Part shown: positions 1-9,761 of the stretch, in pieces
Layout of the letters: every line of letters begins with the position of its first letter
Position numbering within the stretch: position 1 is the stretch's first letter
Assembly (NCBI RefSeq): GCF_943169635.2
Contig: NZ_OW968186.1
Coordinates: forward strand, 248,001-312,000
Reading direction: 5' to 3'
Source: Fenollaria sporofastidiosus
GTDB taxonomy: Bacteria; Bacillota; Clostridia; Tissierellales; Peptoniphilaceae
DNA: 64,000 nt
Program-made: the position numbers and the translations under genes
The notes under the pieces: model-generated
What the model saw: only the letters and a program-made list of their open reading frames with translations
What the model was told of the DNA's origin: nothing
Databases searched by the model: none

Positions 1-3000
1 TAAGTTCCTCTTCCATTTGCTTCTTTAAAACTGTTTCGTCTTCTTTAACTTTGATGTTTCTATATTTAAGCATACCTGTACCTGCTGGTATGATCTTACC
101 TATGATAACGTTTTCCTTAAGTCCTACTAGCTCGTCCTTCTTACCTCTGATAGCTGCTTCTGTTAATACTCTTGTTGTCTCTTGGAATGAAGCTGCTGAT
201 AAGAATGAATCTGTTGCAAGTGATGACTTAGATATACCAAGTAGTATTCTTTTACCTTCTGCAGGAATCTTGCCTTCTTCTTTAAGCTTTTTGTTTTCGT
301 GTATAAAGTCGTATATATTAACTAGTGCTCCTGGTAGGAAGGACGAATCGTTTTGTGCTTCTATCCTTACCTTCTTAAGCATTTGCTTACAGATGATTTC
401 AATGTGCTTGTCATTGATATCGATACCTGTCATTCTATATACTCTTTGTACTTCTTTTATAATATAGTCTTCAACGCCTTCTACACCAAGAACCTTCATA
501 ATTTCTTGAGGTGATGCGTTACCTTCTGTGATTTCTTTACCTTTTTCGATGTAGTCGCCTTCGTGAACTTTAAGTCTTGCAGCATAGTTTACAGGGTGAT
601 CAACCGCGATGCCTTCTTTGTCGTCTGTTATAACAACAACTCTTTGTTGTGGATCGTCTTCATTGATTGAAACTATACCTGAAATTTGTGCAATTTGTGC
701 TTGTCCTTTTGGCTTTCTTGCTTCGAAAAGTTCTTCAACTCTTGGAAGACCTTGTGTGATATCGTCTGCATTGGCAACCCCACCAGAGTGGAAGTTTCTC
801 ATTGTAAGCTGTGTACCTGGCTCGCCTATAGATTGAGCTGCAATGATACCTACTGACTCACCAATGTTAACGTTAGTTCCTGTTGCAAGGTTTCTTCCGT
901 AGCATTTAGCGCAAACGCCATGCTTTGTTTGACAAGTAAGAACGCTTCTTACTTTAACTTCTTCTATGCCGATTTCTTGAATGAAATGAGCTGTCTTTTC
1001 GTCTATTAGTTCGTCTTTCTTAACTATAACAGAGCCATCTTTTGGATTAATTACATCTTCAAAAGCGTATCTGCCAATTAATCTTTCTTCTAGTTCTTCA
1101 AGAACTTCCTTGCCATCTCTAATAGTTCTAACTGTATGTCCTTCATCAGTATGGCAGTCGTCTTCTGTTACTATAACGTCTTGAGAAACGTCTACTAGTC
1201 TTCTAGTTAGGTAACCAGAGTCTGCTGTCTTTAAGGCGATGTCTGATAGACCCTTTCTGGAACCGTGTGATGATAGGAAGAACTCTAGTACTGATAGTCC
1301 CTCTCTAAAGTTTGACTTGATAGGGATTTCTACTGTCTTACCAGTTGATGATGCCATCAGACCACGCATACCGCCTAATTGACGAATTTGGTTCTTACTA
1401 CCTCTGGCTCCTGAGTCCGCCATGATGAAGATATTGTTAAGTGGGTCTAGTGACTTCATTAAAGCTTCTGTAACTTCATCTGTGATGCCGTTCCAAATAT
1501 TGATAACGCCTTCATATCTTTCTTCTTCAGTCATGAAACCTTCTCTGTATACTTTTTCATACTTTTCAACTTCTTTTTGCGCCTTTTCTATAAGCTCAGT
1601 CTTTTCCTTAGGAACAACAACGTCCGCCATAGAGATGGAAACTGCAGAAAGCGTTGAGTGTTTGTAACCAGTTGATTTTATGTGGTCTAAAAGCTTGCTT
1701 GTAACAATGTTACCGTGCTTTTGATAGCACTTGTCAAGTATAGTTCCAAGTGTCTTCTTTGAAACAACTCTATCGATTTCAAGTGAGTATGGATCAGTCT
1801 CTCTATCTACAAAGCCAAGGTCTTGAGGTATCTTCTTGTTAAGTATGAATCTACCAACAGTTGATTCTACAAGTTTACCTCTGTCTTCCTCGTCAAGTTT
1901 TACTCTAACTTTAACTTTTGCATGTAAGTCGATTAATCCAAGCTCATAAGCTTTTATCATTTCATCATAATCTTGGAAGATGTGGCCTGAGCCCTTGCTT
2001 CCTTCGATGTCAAGTGTCATATAGTAACAGCCTAGTACCATGTCTTGTGATGGTATTGAAATTGGTTTACCATCCTTTGGTGCTAAGATGTTGTTTATTG
2101 AAAGCATTAGTAGTCTTGCTTCAGCTTGTGCTTCTATGGATAGTGGCAAATGGACAGCCATTTGGTCACCGTCGAAGTCCGCGTTATATGCTGAACATAC
2201 TAGTGGATGAAGCTTGATAGCCTTACCTTCTACTAAGACTGGTTCAAAAGCTTGGATACCAAGTCTGTGTAGAGTCGGTGCTCTGTTTAGTAGTACTGGA
2301 TGATCCTTGATTACATATTCAAGTACGTCCCAGATATCTGATTTCGCTCTCTCAACCATCCTCTTAGCGCTCTTAATGTTGTGAGCCTTGCCTGTTTCAA
2401 CAAGTCTTCTCATAACAAATGGCTTGAATAGTTCTAGCGCCATCATCTTAGGAAGACCGCATTGGTAGAACTTAAGCTTTGGTCCTACAACAATTACAGA
2501 TCTACCTGAGTAGTCAACTCTCTTACCTAGTAAGTTTTGTCTAAATCTACCTTGCTTACCCTTTATCATGTCGGATAGAGACTTAAGTGGTCTGTTGCCA
2601 GGACCTGTTACTGCTCTTCCGCGTCTGCCGTTATCAATTAGCGCGTCAACAGCTTCTTGAAGCATTCTCTTTTCGTTTCTTGTAATGATTTCTGGTGCTG
2701 ATAGTTCAAGAAGTCTTCTAAGTCTGTTGTTTCTGTTGATAACTCTTCTATATAAATCGTTTAAGTCGCTTGTCGCAAATCTACCGCCATCTAGTTGAAC
2801 CATAGGTCTTAAGTCTGGTGGTATAACTGGAAGTGCTTCGATAACCATCCACTCAGGTCTGTTGCCTGATTGTCTGAATGATTCGATAGTTTCAAGCTTT
2901 CTTAAAACTTTTATCTTCTTTTGTGTGGATGCGCCTTCTAGTTCTTCGTTTAATTCTTGTGCTTCTTTATCTAGGTCTATCGCTTTCAAAAGCTCAAGTA

Positions 3001-3526
3001 TAGCTTCTGCACCCATCCTTGCATCGAATGAGCCGTAGCCAAATTCTTTTACAGCTTCTGAATATTCTTGTTCATTTAAGATTTGTTTGTATCTTAGGCC
3101 AGTATTGCCTGGGTCCATAACTATATATGATGCAAAATATACAACGTGCTCTAGCTCTTTTGGTGAAACATCAAGTACTATGGCTATCCTTGAAGGTGTT
3201 CCTTTAAGGTACCATATATGTGTACATGGACTTGCAAGCTCGATGTGTCCCATCCTCTCGCGTCTTACCTTTGCTCTTGTAATCTCTACTCCGCACTTAT
3301 CGCATATCATGCCTTTGTATCTAATCTTGTTGTATTTACCGCAGTGACAAGTCCAGTCTTTTACAGGTCCAAATATCTTTTCACAGAACAAGCCTTCTGC
3401 TTCTGGCTTTAATGTTCTGTAATTTATTGTTTCTGGTTTTTTAACTTCTCCCTTAGACCATGCTCTAATGTCTTGGCTTGATGCAAGGCCTATTTGAATA
3501 CTGTTAAACTTATTTAATTCGAACAA
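1..3526 (-). CDS. rpoC: RNA polymerase beta' subunit, 3' end cut by window edge
   Basis: Catalytic large subunit of RNA polymerase. About 1,175 codons are present; homologues in Bacillota have roughly 1,180-1,200, so only the extreme C-terminus is missing. The Mg-binding motif NADFDGD starts near residue 448 (complement of 2162-2185). An N-terminal zinc ribbon lies around 3290-3350, and a second cysteine cluster (TCQTKHGVCAKC) is near residue 862. The start is a TTG at 3526-3524, chosen because AGGAGGAAGG lies 5 nt upstream and the first residues FELNKFNSIQIGLA match family N-termini. It follows rpoB after 21 bp and is surely cotranscribed. No frameshift was seen. Confidence 0.97.
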   Translation of the reverse strand, partial: MFELNKFNSIQIGLASSQDIRAWSKGEVKKPETINYRTLKPEAEGLFCEKIFGPVKDWTCHCGKYNKIRYKGMICDKCGVEITRAKVRRERMGHIELASPCTHIWYLKGTPSRIAIVLDVSPKELEHVVYFASYIVMDPGNTGLRYKQILNEQEYSEAVKEFGYGSFDARMGAEAILELLKAIDLDKEAQELNEELEGASTQKKIKVLRKLETIESFRQSGNRPEWMVIEALPVIPPDLRPMVQLDGGRFATSDLNDLYRRVINRNNRLRRLLELSAPEIITRNEKRMLQEAVDALIDNGRRGRAVTGPGNRPLKSLSDMIKGKQGRFRQNLLGKRVDYSGRSVIVVGPKLKFYQCGLPKMMALELFKPFVMRRLVETGKAHNIKSAKRMVERAKSDIWDVLEYVIKDHPVLLNRAPTLHRLGIQAFEPVLVEGKAIKLHPLVCSAYNADFDGDQMAVHLPLSIEAQAEARLLMLSINNILAPKDGKPISIPSQDMVLGCYYMTLDIEGSKGSGHIFQDYDEMIKAYELGLIDLHAKVKVRVKLDEEDRGKLVESTVGRFILNKKIPQDLGFVDRETDPYSLEIDRVVSKKTLGTILDKCYQKHGNIVTSKLLDHIKSTGYKHSTLSAVSISMADVVVPKEKTELIEKAQKEVEKYEKVYREGFMTEEERYEGVINIWNGITDEVTEALMKSLDPLNNIFIMADSGARGSKNQIRQLGGMRGLMASSTGKTVEIPIKSNFREGLSVLEFFLSSHGSRKGLSDIALKTADSGYLTRRLVDVSQDVIVTEDDCHTDEGHTVRTIRDGKEVLEELEERLIGRYAFEDVINPKDGSVIVKKDELIDEKTAHFIQEIGIEEVKVRSVLTCQTKHGVCAKCYGRNLATGTNVNIGESVGIIAAQSIGEPGTQLTMRNFHSGGVANADDITQGLPRVEELFEARKPKGQAQIAQISGIVSINEDDPQQRVVVITDDKEGIAVDHPVNYAARLKVHEGDYIEKGKEITEGNASPQEIMKVLGVEGVEDYIIKEVQRVYRMTGIDINDKHIEIICKQMLKKVRIEAQNDSSFLPGALVNIYDFIHENKKLKEEGKIPAEGKRILLGISKSSLATDSFLSAASFQETTRVLTEAAIRGKKDELVGLKENVIIGKIIPAGTGMLKYRNIKVKEDETVLKKQMEEEL

Positions 3527-3547
3527 ATTACCTTCCTCCTTGTCTCT

Positions 3548-6500
3548 CTACAAAGAACTTTCGTCATCTAAGTCTAGGTCTTCATCAATCTCGTCGATGT
3601 CGCTACCTATGTCTAGATCGTCGTCCATGTCCAAATCTTCCTCTTCTATATCGTCTAAGTTTTCATCTATATCTTCGTCAATGTCATCATCAAAGTCTTC
3701 ATCGCCTTCTACATCTTCGTTAGCATCTTCTTCGTCGTTTATGCCCTTAGATGATTCTTCATCAAAGAAGTTAACAAAGTCTTCGTCATCTTTGTAATCA
3801 GTGTCCATGCTCTTGAAGTCGCCGGCAATGATTTCTCTTTCGTTCATGAAATCATCTTCGTCATCAAGTTCCATCTCATTGTCATCTTGGTCAAGAACCT
3901 TAACGTCAAGAAGTAAACTTTGAAGTTCCTTTACTAATACCTTGAATGATTCAGGTATACCTGGTTCAGGAATGTTCTTTCCTTTAACGATTGCTTCGTA
4001 TGTCTTAACACGGCCATTGATATCGTCGGACTTAACAGTTAAAATCTCTTGAAGTACGTGGCTTGCACCATAACCTTCAAGTGCCCAAACTTCCATCTCT
4101 CCGAATCTTTGTCCACCGAATTGTGCCTTACCACCAAGTGGTTGTTGTGTAACTAGTGAGTAAGGACCGATGCTTCTTGCGTGAATCTTTTCGTCTACTA
4201 AGTGGTGAAGCTTAAGCATATACATGTATCCAACTGTAACTGGATTGTCGAATAACTTACCTGTTCTACCGTCTCTTAAGTAAATCTTGCCGCTCTTAGG
4301 GTAGCCTGCCTTATCAAGTGCTTCAAGTATATCGTTTTCGTTTGCACCGTCAAATACTGGTGTTGAAACATACATACCAAGCTTCTTAGCTGCCATACCT
4401 AAGTGCACTTCTAGTACTTGTCCAAGATTCATACGAGAAGGTACACCCATTGGGTTTAGTAGGATTTGTAGTGGAGTACCATCTGGTAAGTATGGCATGT
4501 CTTCTTCAGGAAGTATCCTTGAAATAACGCCCTTGTTACCGTGACGACCGCACATCTTGTCCCCTACAGATATCTTTCTCTTTGTAGCAATGTAGACTCT
4601 GACCATCCTGTTTACGCCAGGTGATAGCTCGTCTGCATTCTCTCTTGTAAACTCTTTAACATCTACAACGATACCAGCCTCGCCATGAGGTACCTTAAGA
4701 GATGTATCTCTTACTTCTCTTGACTTTTCTCCGAATATAGCTCTTAATAGTCTCTCTTCAGCAGGTAGGTCCTTTTCTCCCTTAGGAGTTACCTTGCCAA
4801 CTAAGATGTCGCCTGCCTTAACCTCAGCACCGATTCTTATGATGCCGTCCTTGTCAAGGTTCTTTAGTAGCTCTTCACTAGTGTTTGGTATGTCTCTAGT
4901 GATTTCTTCAGGTCCAAGCTTAGTATCTCTTGACTCTGATTCGTATTCTTCTATGTGTATAGATGTTAGTACATCTTCATAAACAAGTCTTTCGTTGATT
5001 AGTATCGCGTCTTCGTAGTTGTAGCCTTCCCAAGTCATAAACGCTACTAAGATGTTCTTGCCTAGTGACATTTCACCAAGGTTAGTGCTTGGTCCGTCTG
5101 CAATAACATCGCCCTTCTTAACCTTTTCGCCTGCCTTTACTATAGGTCTTTGGTTAATAGTAGTGCCTTGGTTAGAGCTTGTAAATTTGATTAATTTATA
5201 TGAATCAATGTTCTTGTCTTTATTTTCAATAACGATGCTCTTTGCATCAACCTTCTTAACAACGCCGTCGTTCTTTGCAACAACACATACGCCAGAATCC
5301 TTAGCAGCCTTGTACTCAATACCAGTTGCAACGATAGGTGCCTCTGTCATAAGTAGTGGAACTGCTTGTCTTTGCATGTTTGAACCCATTAGTGCACGGT
5401 TCGCGTCGTCGTTTTCCAAGAATGGTATCATCGCTGTACCAACTGAAACTATCTGTCTAGGTGAAACGTCCATGTAATCAATTTCTTCTTTTTTGAACAT
5501 GTCCATCAAAGTATCGTTTACAGCCTTACTTCTTGCAACTATGATGTCGTTTTTGAAGTAGCCTTTCTCGTCTATCGGCTCATTTGCTTGTGCTATGATG
5601 CACTCGTCTTCAACATCTGCGCTGATGTATTCAATCTCATCAGTAACTCTGCCTGTACCCTTTTCTACCTTTCTATAAGGAGCCTCAATGAAACCATATT
5701 CATTGATTCTTGCAAATGATGCTAAGGATGTGATAAGACCGATGTTTGGTCCTTCTGGTGTCTCAATTGGGCACATTCTAGCGTATTGCGAATTGTGAAT
5801 GTCTCTTACTTCAAAGCCTGCTCTATCTCTTGAAAGACCGCCAGGTCCTAAAGCAGACATTCTTCTCTTGTGAGTAAGCTCGCTTAGTGGGTTAGTTTGG
5901 TCCATGAATTGTGAAAGCTGTGATGAACCGAAGAATTCCTTCAAAGATGCAACAACTGGTCTTATGTTGATAAGACTTTGTGGAGTTGCAGCTTCTGGAT
6001 CTTGAGTAGTCATTCTTTCACGAATAACTCTCTCCATCCTTGAAAGACCGATTCTGAATTGGTTTTGTAAAAGTTCACCAACGCTTCTTACACGTCTGTT
6101 ACCTAGGTGGTCGATGTTGTCAAATTGACCAACGCCACGCATCAAGTTGAATTGATAGTTAATAGCACTTATTATGTCGTCAATTTCAATTCTCTTTGGA
6201 TATATTTCCTTTATATTTTCTATGATTAAATTTGTAAGTTCTTCGTCGTCCTTAGCTTCTTCCATAAGCTCGTGCATTAGTGGTGCATAGATCTTATCCT
6301 TAAGTCCAAGCTCTTCAAAGTTTACCTTAGTATCAAAAGCTTCAGGCTTAACAAAGTTGTTACCAACAACTCTGATTTCTTCACCGTTGTCAAGTACTAT
6401 ATCTATGGTATTGACAAAGTTGTCTTCAATCTTTTGCGCCATCTTTCTATCAAGAAGAGTTCCCTTTTCATAAATTATTTCACCTGTGATAGGGTTAACT

Positions 6501-7378
6501 GCGTCCATGGCAAGAGTGTGATGTTCTATCCTTCTTGCTATAGACAACTTCTTGTTGAACTTATATCTTCCGACTTTAGCTAGGTCGTATCTCTTAGGGT
6601 CGAAGAATAGATTATTAAGTAGTGATTTTGCACTGTCAACAGCCTCTGGCTCGCCTGGTCTAAGTCTCTTGTAGATCTCAATCAAAGCCTCGTCTTGAGT
6701 CTTTGCAGTATCCTTTTCAAGAGTAGTTAATAAGTCATTAGTCTCTCCAAATGTTTCAACTATGTCAAGATCAGAAACTATGCCTAAAGCTCTAAGAAGT
6801 GATGTAATGATAACTTTTCTGTTCTTATCAATCTTTACATACAATGCACCAGTAGCGTCTGTTTCAAATTCAAGCCAAGCACCACGGTTTGGTATGATAG
6901 TTGCGCTGTAATCAAGCTCACCGTTCTTATTGATTTCCTTCTTGTAGTAGCAGCCTGGCGAACGAACGACTTGTGAAACAACAACTCTCTCTCCACCATT
7001 GATTATGAAAGTACCCTTATCAGTCATGATAGGTATATCTCCCATAAATACTTCTTGCTCTTTAACCTCTCCAGTGTCTTTGTTTATAAGTCTTACCCTT
7101 GCTCTAAGAGGAGCACTGTAGTTTGTGTCCTTTATTCTGGACTCTTCTTCAGTATACTTTAGTTCCTTTCCTATAGTATAGTTTACAAACTCCAATACTA
7201 AGCTACCACCATTGTCATCAATAGGTGATATGTCATCAAAAGCTTCCTTTAAACCATCTTTTAAGAACCAGTCAAACGATGCAGTTTGTACCTCAATAAA
7301 ATTTGGCATCTCGCAAGCTTCTTTTATTCTAGAATAACTCATTCTAGTTCTTTTTCCGTTTTCAACAGGATGTAGCAT
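3548..7378 (-). CDS. rpoB: RNA polymerase beta subunit with long acidic tail
   Basis: Second large subunit of RNA polymerase. It is collinear with firmicute RpoB over its whole length. The rifampicin-binding region (about residues 480-515) reads GSSQLSQFMDQTNPL then THKRRMSALGPGG, wild type at the Asp, His and Ser positions usually altered in resistant strains. The last ~110 residues are an extension extremely rich in Asp and Glu, far longer than the short acidic tail of Bacillus RpoB. I place the start at the ATG at 7378, because AAGGGGTG lies 9 nt upstream; a GTG at 7390 is also in frame but would overlap that ribosome site. No ribosomal stalk gene (rplL) lies upstream; the gene has its own promoter and is divergent from an mgtC-like gene. 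Confidence 0.97.
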   Translation of the reverse strand: MLHPVENGKRTRMSYSRIKEACEMPNFIEVQTASFDWFLKDGLKEAFDDISPIDDNGGSLVLEFVNYTIGKELKYTEEESRIKDTNYSAPLRARVRLINKDTGEVKEQEVFMGDIPIMTDKGTFIINGGERVVVSQVVRSPGCYYKKEINKNGELDYSATIIPNRGAWLEFETDATGALYVKIDKNRKVIITSLLRALGIVSDLDIVETFGETNDLLTTLEKDTAKTQDEALIEIYKRLRPGEPEAVDSAKSLLNNLFFDPKRYDLAKVGRYKFNKKLSIARRIEHHTLAMDAVNPITGEIIYEKGTLLDRKMAQKIEDNFVNTIDIVLDNGEEIRVVGNNFVKPEAFDTKVNFEELGLKDKIYAPLMHELMEEAKDDEELTNLIIENIKEIYPKRIEIDDIISAINYQFNLMRGVGQFDNIDHLGNRRVRSVGELLQNQFRIGLSRMERVIRERMTTQDPEAATPQSLINIRPVVASLKEFFGSSQLSQFMDQTNPLSELTHKRRMSALGPGGLSRDRAGFEVRDIHNSQYARMCPIETPEGPNIGLITSLASFARINEYGFIEAPYRKVEKGTGRVTDEIEYISADVEDECIIAQANEPIDEKGYFKNDIIVARSKAVNDTLMDMFKKEEIDYMDVSPRQIVSVGTAMIPFLENDDANRALMGSNMQRQAVPLLMTEAPIVATGIEYKAAKDSGVCVVAKNDGVVKKVDAKSIVIENKDKNIDSYKLIKFTSSNQGTTINQRPIVKAGEKVKKGDVIADGPSTNLGEMSLGKNILVAFMTWEGYNYEDAILINERLVYEDVLTSIHIEEYESESRDTKLGPEEITRDIPNTSEELLKNLDKDGIIRIGAEVKAGDILVGKVTPKGEKDLPAEERLLRAIFGEKSREVRDTSLKVPHGEAGIVVDVKEFTRENADELSPGVNRMVRVYIATKRKISVGDKMCGRHGNKGVISRILPEEDMPYLPDGTPLQILLNPMGVPSRMNLGQVLEVHLGMAAKKLGMYVSTPVFDGANENDILEALDKAGYPKSGKIYLRDGRTGKLFDNPVTVGYMYMLKLHHLVDEKIHARSIGPYSLVTQQPLGGKAQFGGQRFGEMEVWALEGYGASHVLQEILTVKSDDINGRVKTYEAIVKGKNIPEPGIPESFKVLVKELQSLLLDVKVLDQDDNEMELDDEDDFMNEREIIAGDFKSMDTDYKDDEDFVNFFDEESSKGINDEEDANEDVEGDEDFDDDIDEDIDENLDDIEEEDLDMDDDLDIGSDIDEIDEDLDLDDESSL

Positions 7379-7480
7379 CCAAATATTCACCCCTTATAAA
7401 AATAACCTACTATATGTCGTACCCTAAATTAAGATTTTGAGAATAAAAACCCATTTTAAATCCTAATTATGCAATTTATA

Positions 7481-7509
7481 ATTATATAATATGTCAAGTC
7501 TAATGTCAA
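7481..7509 (-). promoter_or_regulatory. rpoBC promoter, perfect consensus
   Basis: Reading leftward, TTGACA (7509-7504), 17 nt and TATAAT (7486-7481) form a perfect sigma-A promoter. The predicted start near 7474 leaves a leader of about 95 nt before rpoB. A second TTGACA at 7497-7492 has no matching -10 box. Confidence 0.85.
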
Positions 7510-7558
7510 GCATTTTTTTCGATTTTTAAAAATATTTTTTAATTCGCGCTGCGAAATA

Positions 7559-7588
7559 TTTACTATTGACATATAGATATGCTATAAT
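7559..7588 (+). promoter_or_regulatory. probable promoter of mgtC-like gene
   Basis: TATAAT at 7583-7588 lies 20 bp before the start codon and has TTTACT (7559-7564) 18 nt upstream. A TTGACA at 7566-7571 is only 11 nt from the -10 box, too close to serve as its -35. Confidence 0.45.
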
Positions 7589-7608
7589 AAGCAAAAGGTG
7601 GTGAACTA

Positions 7609-8271
7609 ATGAACACATTACAAATTTTAACAAGACTTCTTCTTGCAGCTCTATTGGGTTCATTAATTGGAGTAGAACGTGAGAAGAAACATAGAGCGGC
7701 AGGTCTTAGGACGCACATCATAGTCTCTGTTGCTTCTTGCCTTATCATGCTTATATCTATCGATGGCTACAAAGCTTTCTACGGAAATAATTCTTGGGAT
7801 GCTACAAGATTTGCTGGTCAAGTCATAAGTGGCATAGGTTTTTTAGGCGCAGGCACTATACTTCAAAAGAAGGATGTTGTTAAGGGCCTAACTACTGCTG
7901 CAACACTATGGCTTTGCGCTGCTAATGGTCTTGCTGTTGGTATAGGCTACTACAAGGGTGCCATCTTCGCAACTATCATCTGTCTAATTACTCTTATCAG
8001 TCTAAAGGGTATGGATGAGTTCCTGAATAAAAGATACTTAGCTAGCTACTACATGAGCTTTGCTGGCAAGAACTTTCAAAAGAGTGACTTTGAAAAAATT
8101 TGCGAGGAAGAAGGCATAGAGATTTCTTCTCTAAACATTTTAGATGATGCGATAGATGAGATCTCCGAGATAGAGTGCACACTTTCAATCGCGGACAACT
8201 ACAAGATTGACAGCCTTATAAGTAAACTTGAAGATAGATTAAAGTTAATAAAGTTTCACGAGACACACTAA
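7609..8271 (+). CDS. MgtC/SapB family inner-membrane protein
   Basis: A 220-residue membrane protein of the MgtC/SapB family. The N-terminal ~130 residues hold about four hydrophobic helices with the family features GSLIGVEREKKHRAAGLRTH and SGIGFLGAGTI; the C-terminal ~80 residues are soluble and ACT-like, as in longer members. In Salmonella MgtC inhibits the F-type ATP synthase and helps survival at low magnesium; the role of free-standing firmicute members is less clear, and no Mg-sensing leader is visible here. The ATG follows AGGTGG at a good distance. It is monocistronic, with its own terminator just downstream. Confidence 0.85.
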   Translation: MNTLQILTRLLLAALLGSLIGVEREKKHRAAGLRTHIIVSVASCLIMLISIDGYKAFYGNNSWDATRFAGQVISGIGFLGAGTILQKKDVVKGLTTAATLWLCAANGLAVGIGYYKGAIFATIICLITLISLKGMDEFLNKRYLASYYMSFAGKNFQKSDFEKICEEEGIEISSLNILDDAIDEISEIECTLSIADNYKIDSLISKLEDRLKLIKFHETH

Positions 8272-8276
8272 GCACG

Positions 8277-8300
8277 GCAGCCCTAAAGGCTGCTTTTTTA
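8277..8300 (+). terminator. terminator of mgtC-like gene
   Basis: GCAGCC, a 5-nt loop, GGCTGC and seven T residues, starting 5 bp after the stop codon. Confidence 0.85.
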
Positions 8301-8351
8301 TTTGCCATAAAGTGCTTAGCGCCTTTAAATTTTTTGCTAAGTATGGTTTGC

Positions 8352-8481
8352 GAGCTATATAGTAGGAGGCTACTTATATAATTAGAGGCGAGCTATATAG
8401 TAGGAGGCTCCCTATATAGTAGCAGCTAAGCTATATAGTAGGAGCCTCCTTATATAGTGAGACGCTTACTATATATTAGCT
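8352..8481. repeat. intergenic CTATATAG repeat cluster with long hairpin
   Basis: An intergenic block built from repeats of GCTATATAGTAGGAG: copies start at 8354, 8391 and 8429, with partial TATATAG copies between. The arms AGGAGGCTCC (8402-8411) and GGAGCCTCCT (8441-8450) are perfect reverse complements. Inside them two CTATATAG palindromes (8412-8419, 8431-8438) pair, giving an 18-bp stem with one 2-nt bulge and an 11-nt loop. No coding sense is apparent. It sits between two convergent genes, outside both terminators. A related TATATAG cluster lies at 50432-50502. Confidence 0.7.
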
Positions 8482-8492
8482 CTTTACTTGCA

Positions 8493-8529
8493 TAAAAAAA
8501 AGAACTATGGGCGCAGTGCTCATAGTTCT
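8493..8529 (-). terminator. metK terminator
   Basis: Arms AGAACTATG (8501-8509) and CATAGTTCT (8521-8529), followed on the minus strand by a run of T residues. Confidence 0.85.
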
Positions 8530-8549
8530 ATCTTTTTATACTATCTTTT

Positions 8550-9740
8550 TTATTTGTATTCTTTTAAAAGTGCCTTAATCTCATCAACTTTTTCAAGTCT
8601 TTCCCAAGGAAGCTCTATATCATCACGGCCGAAGTGTCCGTAGTTACTAATCTTGTGGAAGATTGGTCTTCTTAAATCGTAGTAGTCGATGATGAAGGCT
8701 GGACGTAGGTCGAAGACTTTTTCAACAATCTCTAGTATCTTTGCCTCATCAAGCTTCGCTGTACCGAATGTATCAACGTTAACTGATATTGGCTTTGCAA
8801 CACCTATCGCGTAGCTTACTTGTATTTCGCATCTATCGCATAGTCCTGCTGCAACTAGGTTCTTAGCAACGTGTCTTACTGCGTATGATGCAGATCTATC
8901 TACCTTTGTTGCGTCCTTACCTGAGAAGGCTCCTCCGCCGTGTCTGCAGTAGCCGCCATATGTGTCAACGATAATCTTTCTACCTGTAAGTCCTGTGTCG
9001 CCCTTTGGTCCACCTATAACGAAGCGGCCTGTTGGGTTCACGTAGATGATAGTCTCGTCGTCCATTAGCTTTGGATCAACAACTGGCTTTATAACATTCT
9101 CTATGATGTCCTTTTTAATCTTCTCAAGACTAACGCCTTCCTTGTGTTGTGTTGAAACAACTATAGTGTGAACTCTCTTTGGCTTACCATTGTCGTACTC
9201 AACAGTTACTTGTGTCTTGCCGTCTGGTCTTAGATAGCTTAGTGTACCGTCCTTACGAACTTCTGCTAGTCTTCTTGATAATTTATGTGCTAGGTAGATG
9301 GCAAGTGGCATATACTCCTTAGTTTCGTTGCATGCATAACCAAACATCATACCTTGGTCGCCTGCACCTATTAGGTCGTACTTATCCTTTGAATGCTCCT
9401 TAGTCTCAAGCGCCTTGTCAACGCCTAGAGCTATGTCCTTAGATTGCTCTTCGATTGATACAAGGACTGCACAGTTCTCTGCATCGAAGCCAAACTTTCC
9501 TCTTGTATAACCTATGTCAGCTATAACTCTTCTAACAACAGCTTGCATGTCAACATAGCAGTTTGTTGTTATCTGTCCTGATACTAAAACGTAGCCAGTT
9601 GATGCAGTAGTTTCGATTGCGCATCTTGCTTCTGGGTCTTTCTCTAGTATCGCATCTAGTAATGCATCTGATATTTGGTCGCAGACCTTGTCAGGATGAC
9701 CTTCTGTAACAGACTCAGATGTAAATAGTTTTTTATACAT
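8550..9740 (-). CDS. metK: S-adenosylmethionine synthetase
   Basis: Makes S-adenosylmethionine from methionine and ATP; cytosolic. The product of 396 residues has the normal family length. It opens with KLFTSESVTEGHPDKVCDQ and carries the ATP-site motif GAGDQGMMFGYA and the loop GGGAFSGKD. The ATG at 9740 is preceded by AGGAGGAAG. An in-frame extension upstream to 9899 exists but runs through the riboswitch and is not protein. It is monocistronic, controlled by the SAM-I riboswitch in its leader and closed by its own terminator. Confidence 0.98.
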   Translation of the reverse strand: MYKKLFTSESVTEGHPDKVCDQISDALLDAILEKDPEARCAIETTASTGYVLVSGQITTNCYVDMQAVVRRVIADIGYTRGKFGFDAENCAVLVSIEEQSKDIALGVDKALETKEHSKDKYDLIGAGDQGMMFGYACNETKEYMPLAIYLAHKLSRRLAEVRKDGTLSYLRPDGKTQVTVEYDNGKPKRVHTIVVSTQHKEGVSLEKIKKDIIENVIKPVVDPKLMDDETIIYVNPTGRFVIGGPKGDTGLTGRKIIVDTYGGYCRHGGGAFSGKDATKVDRSASYAVRHVAKNLVAAGLCDRCEIQVSYAIGVAKPISVNVDTFGTAKLDEAKILEIVEKVFDLRPAFIIDYYDLRRPIFHKISNYGHFGRDDIELPWERLEKVDEIKALLKEYK

Positions 9741-9761
9741 AATCTTCCTCCTATAAAACAA

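Noticed and set aside
3540..3797. Serine-rich frame opposite the end of rpoB
   Set aside because: It is the antisense of the Asp/Glu-rich RpoB tail and has no ribosome site.
5860..5960. Rifampicin-resistance substitutions in rpoB
   Set aside because: The Asp, His and Ser of the resistance region are the susceptible residues.
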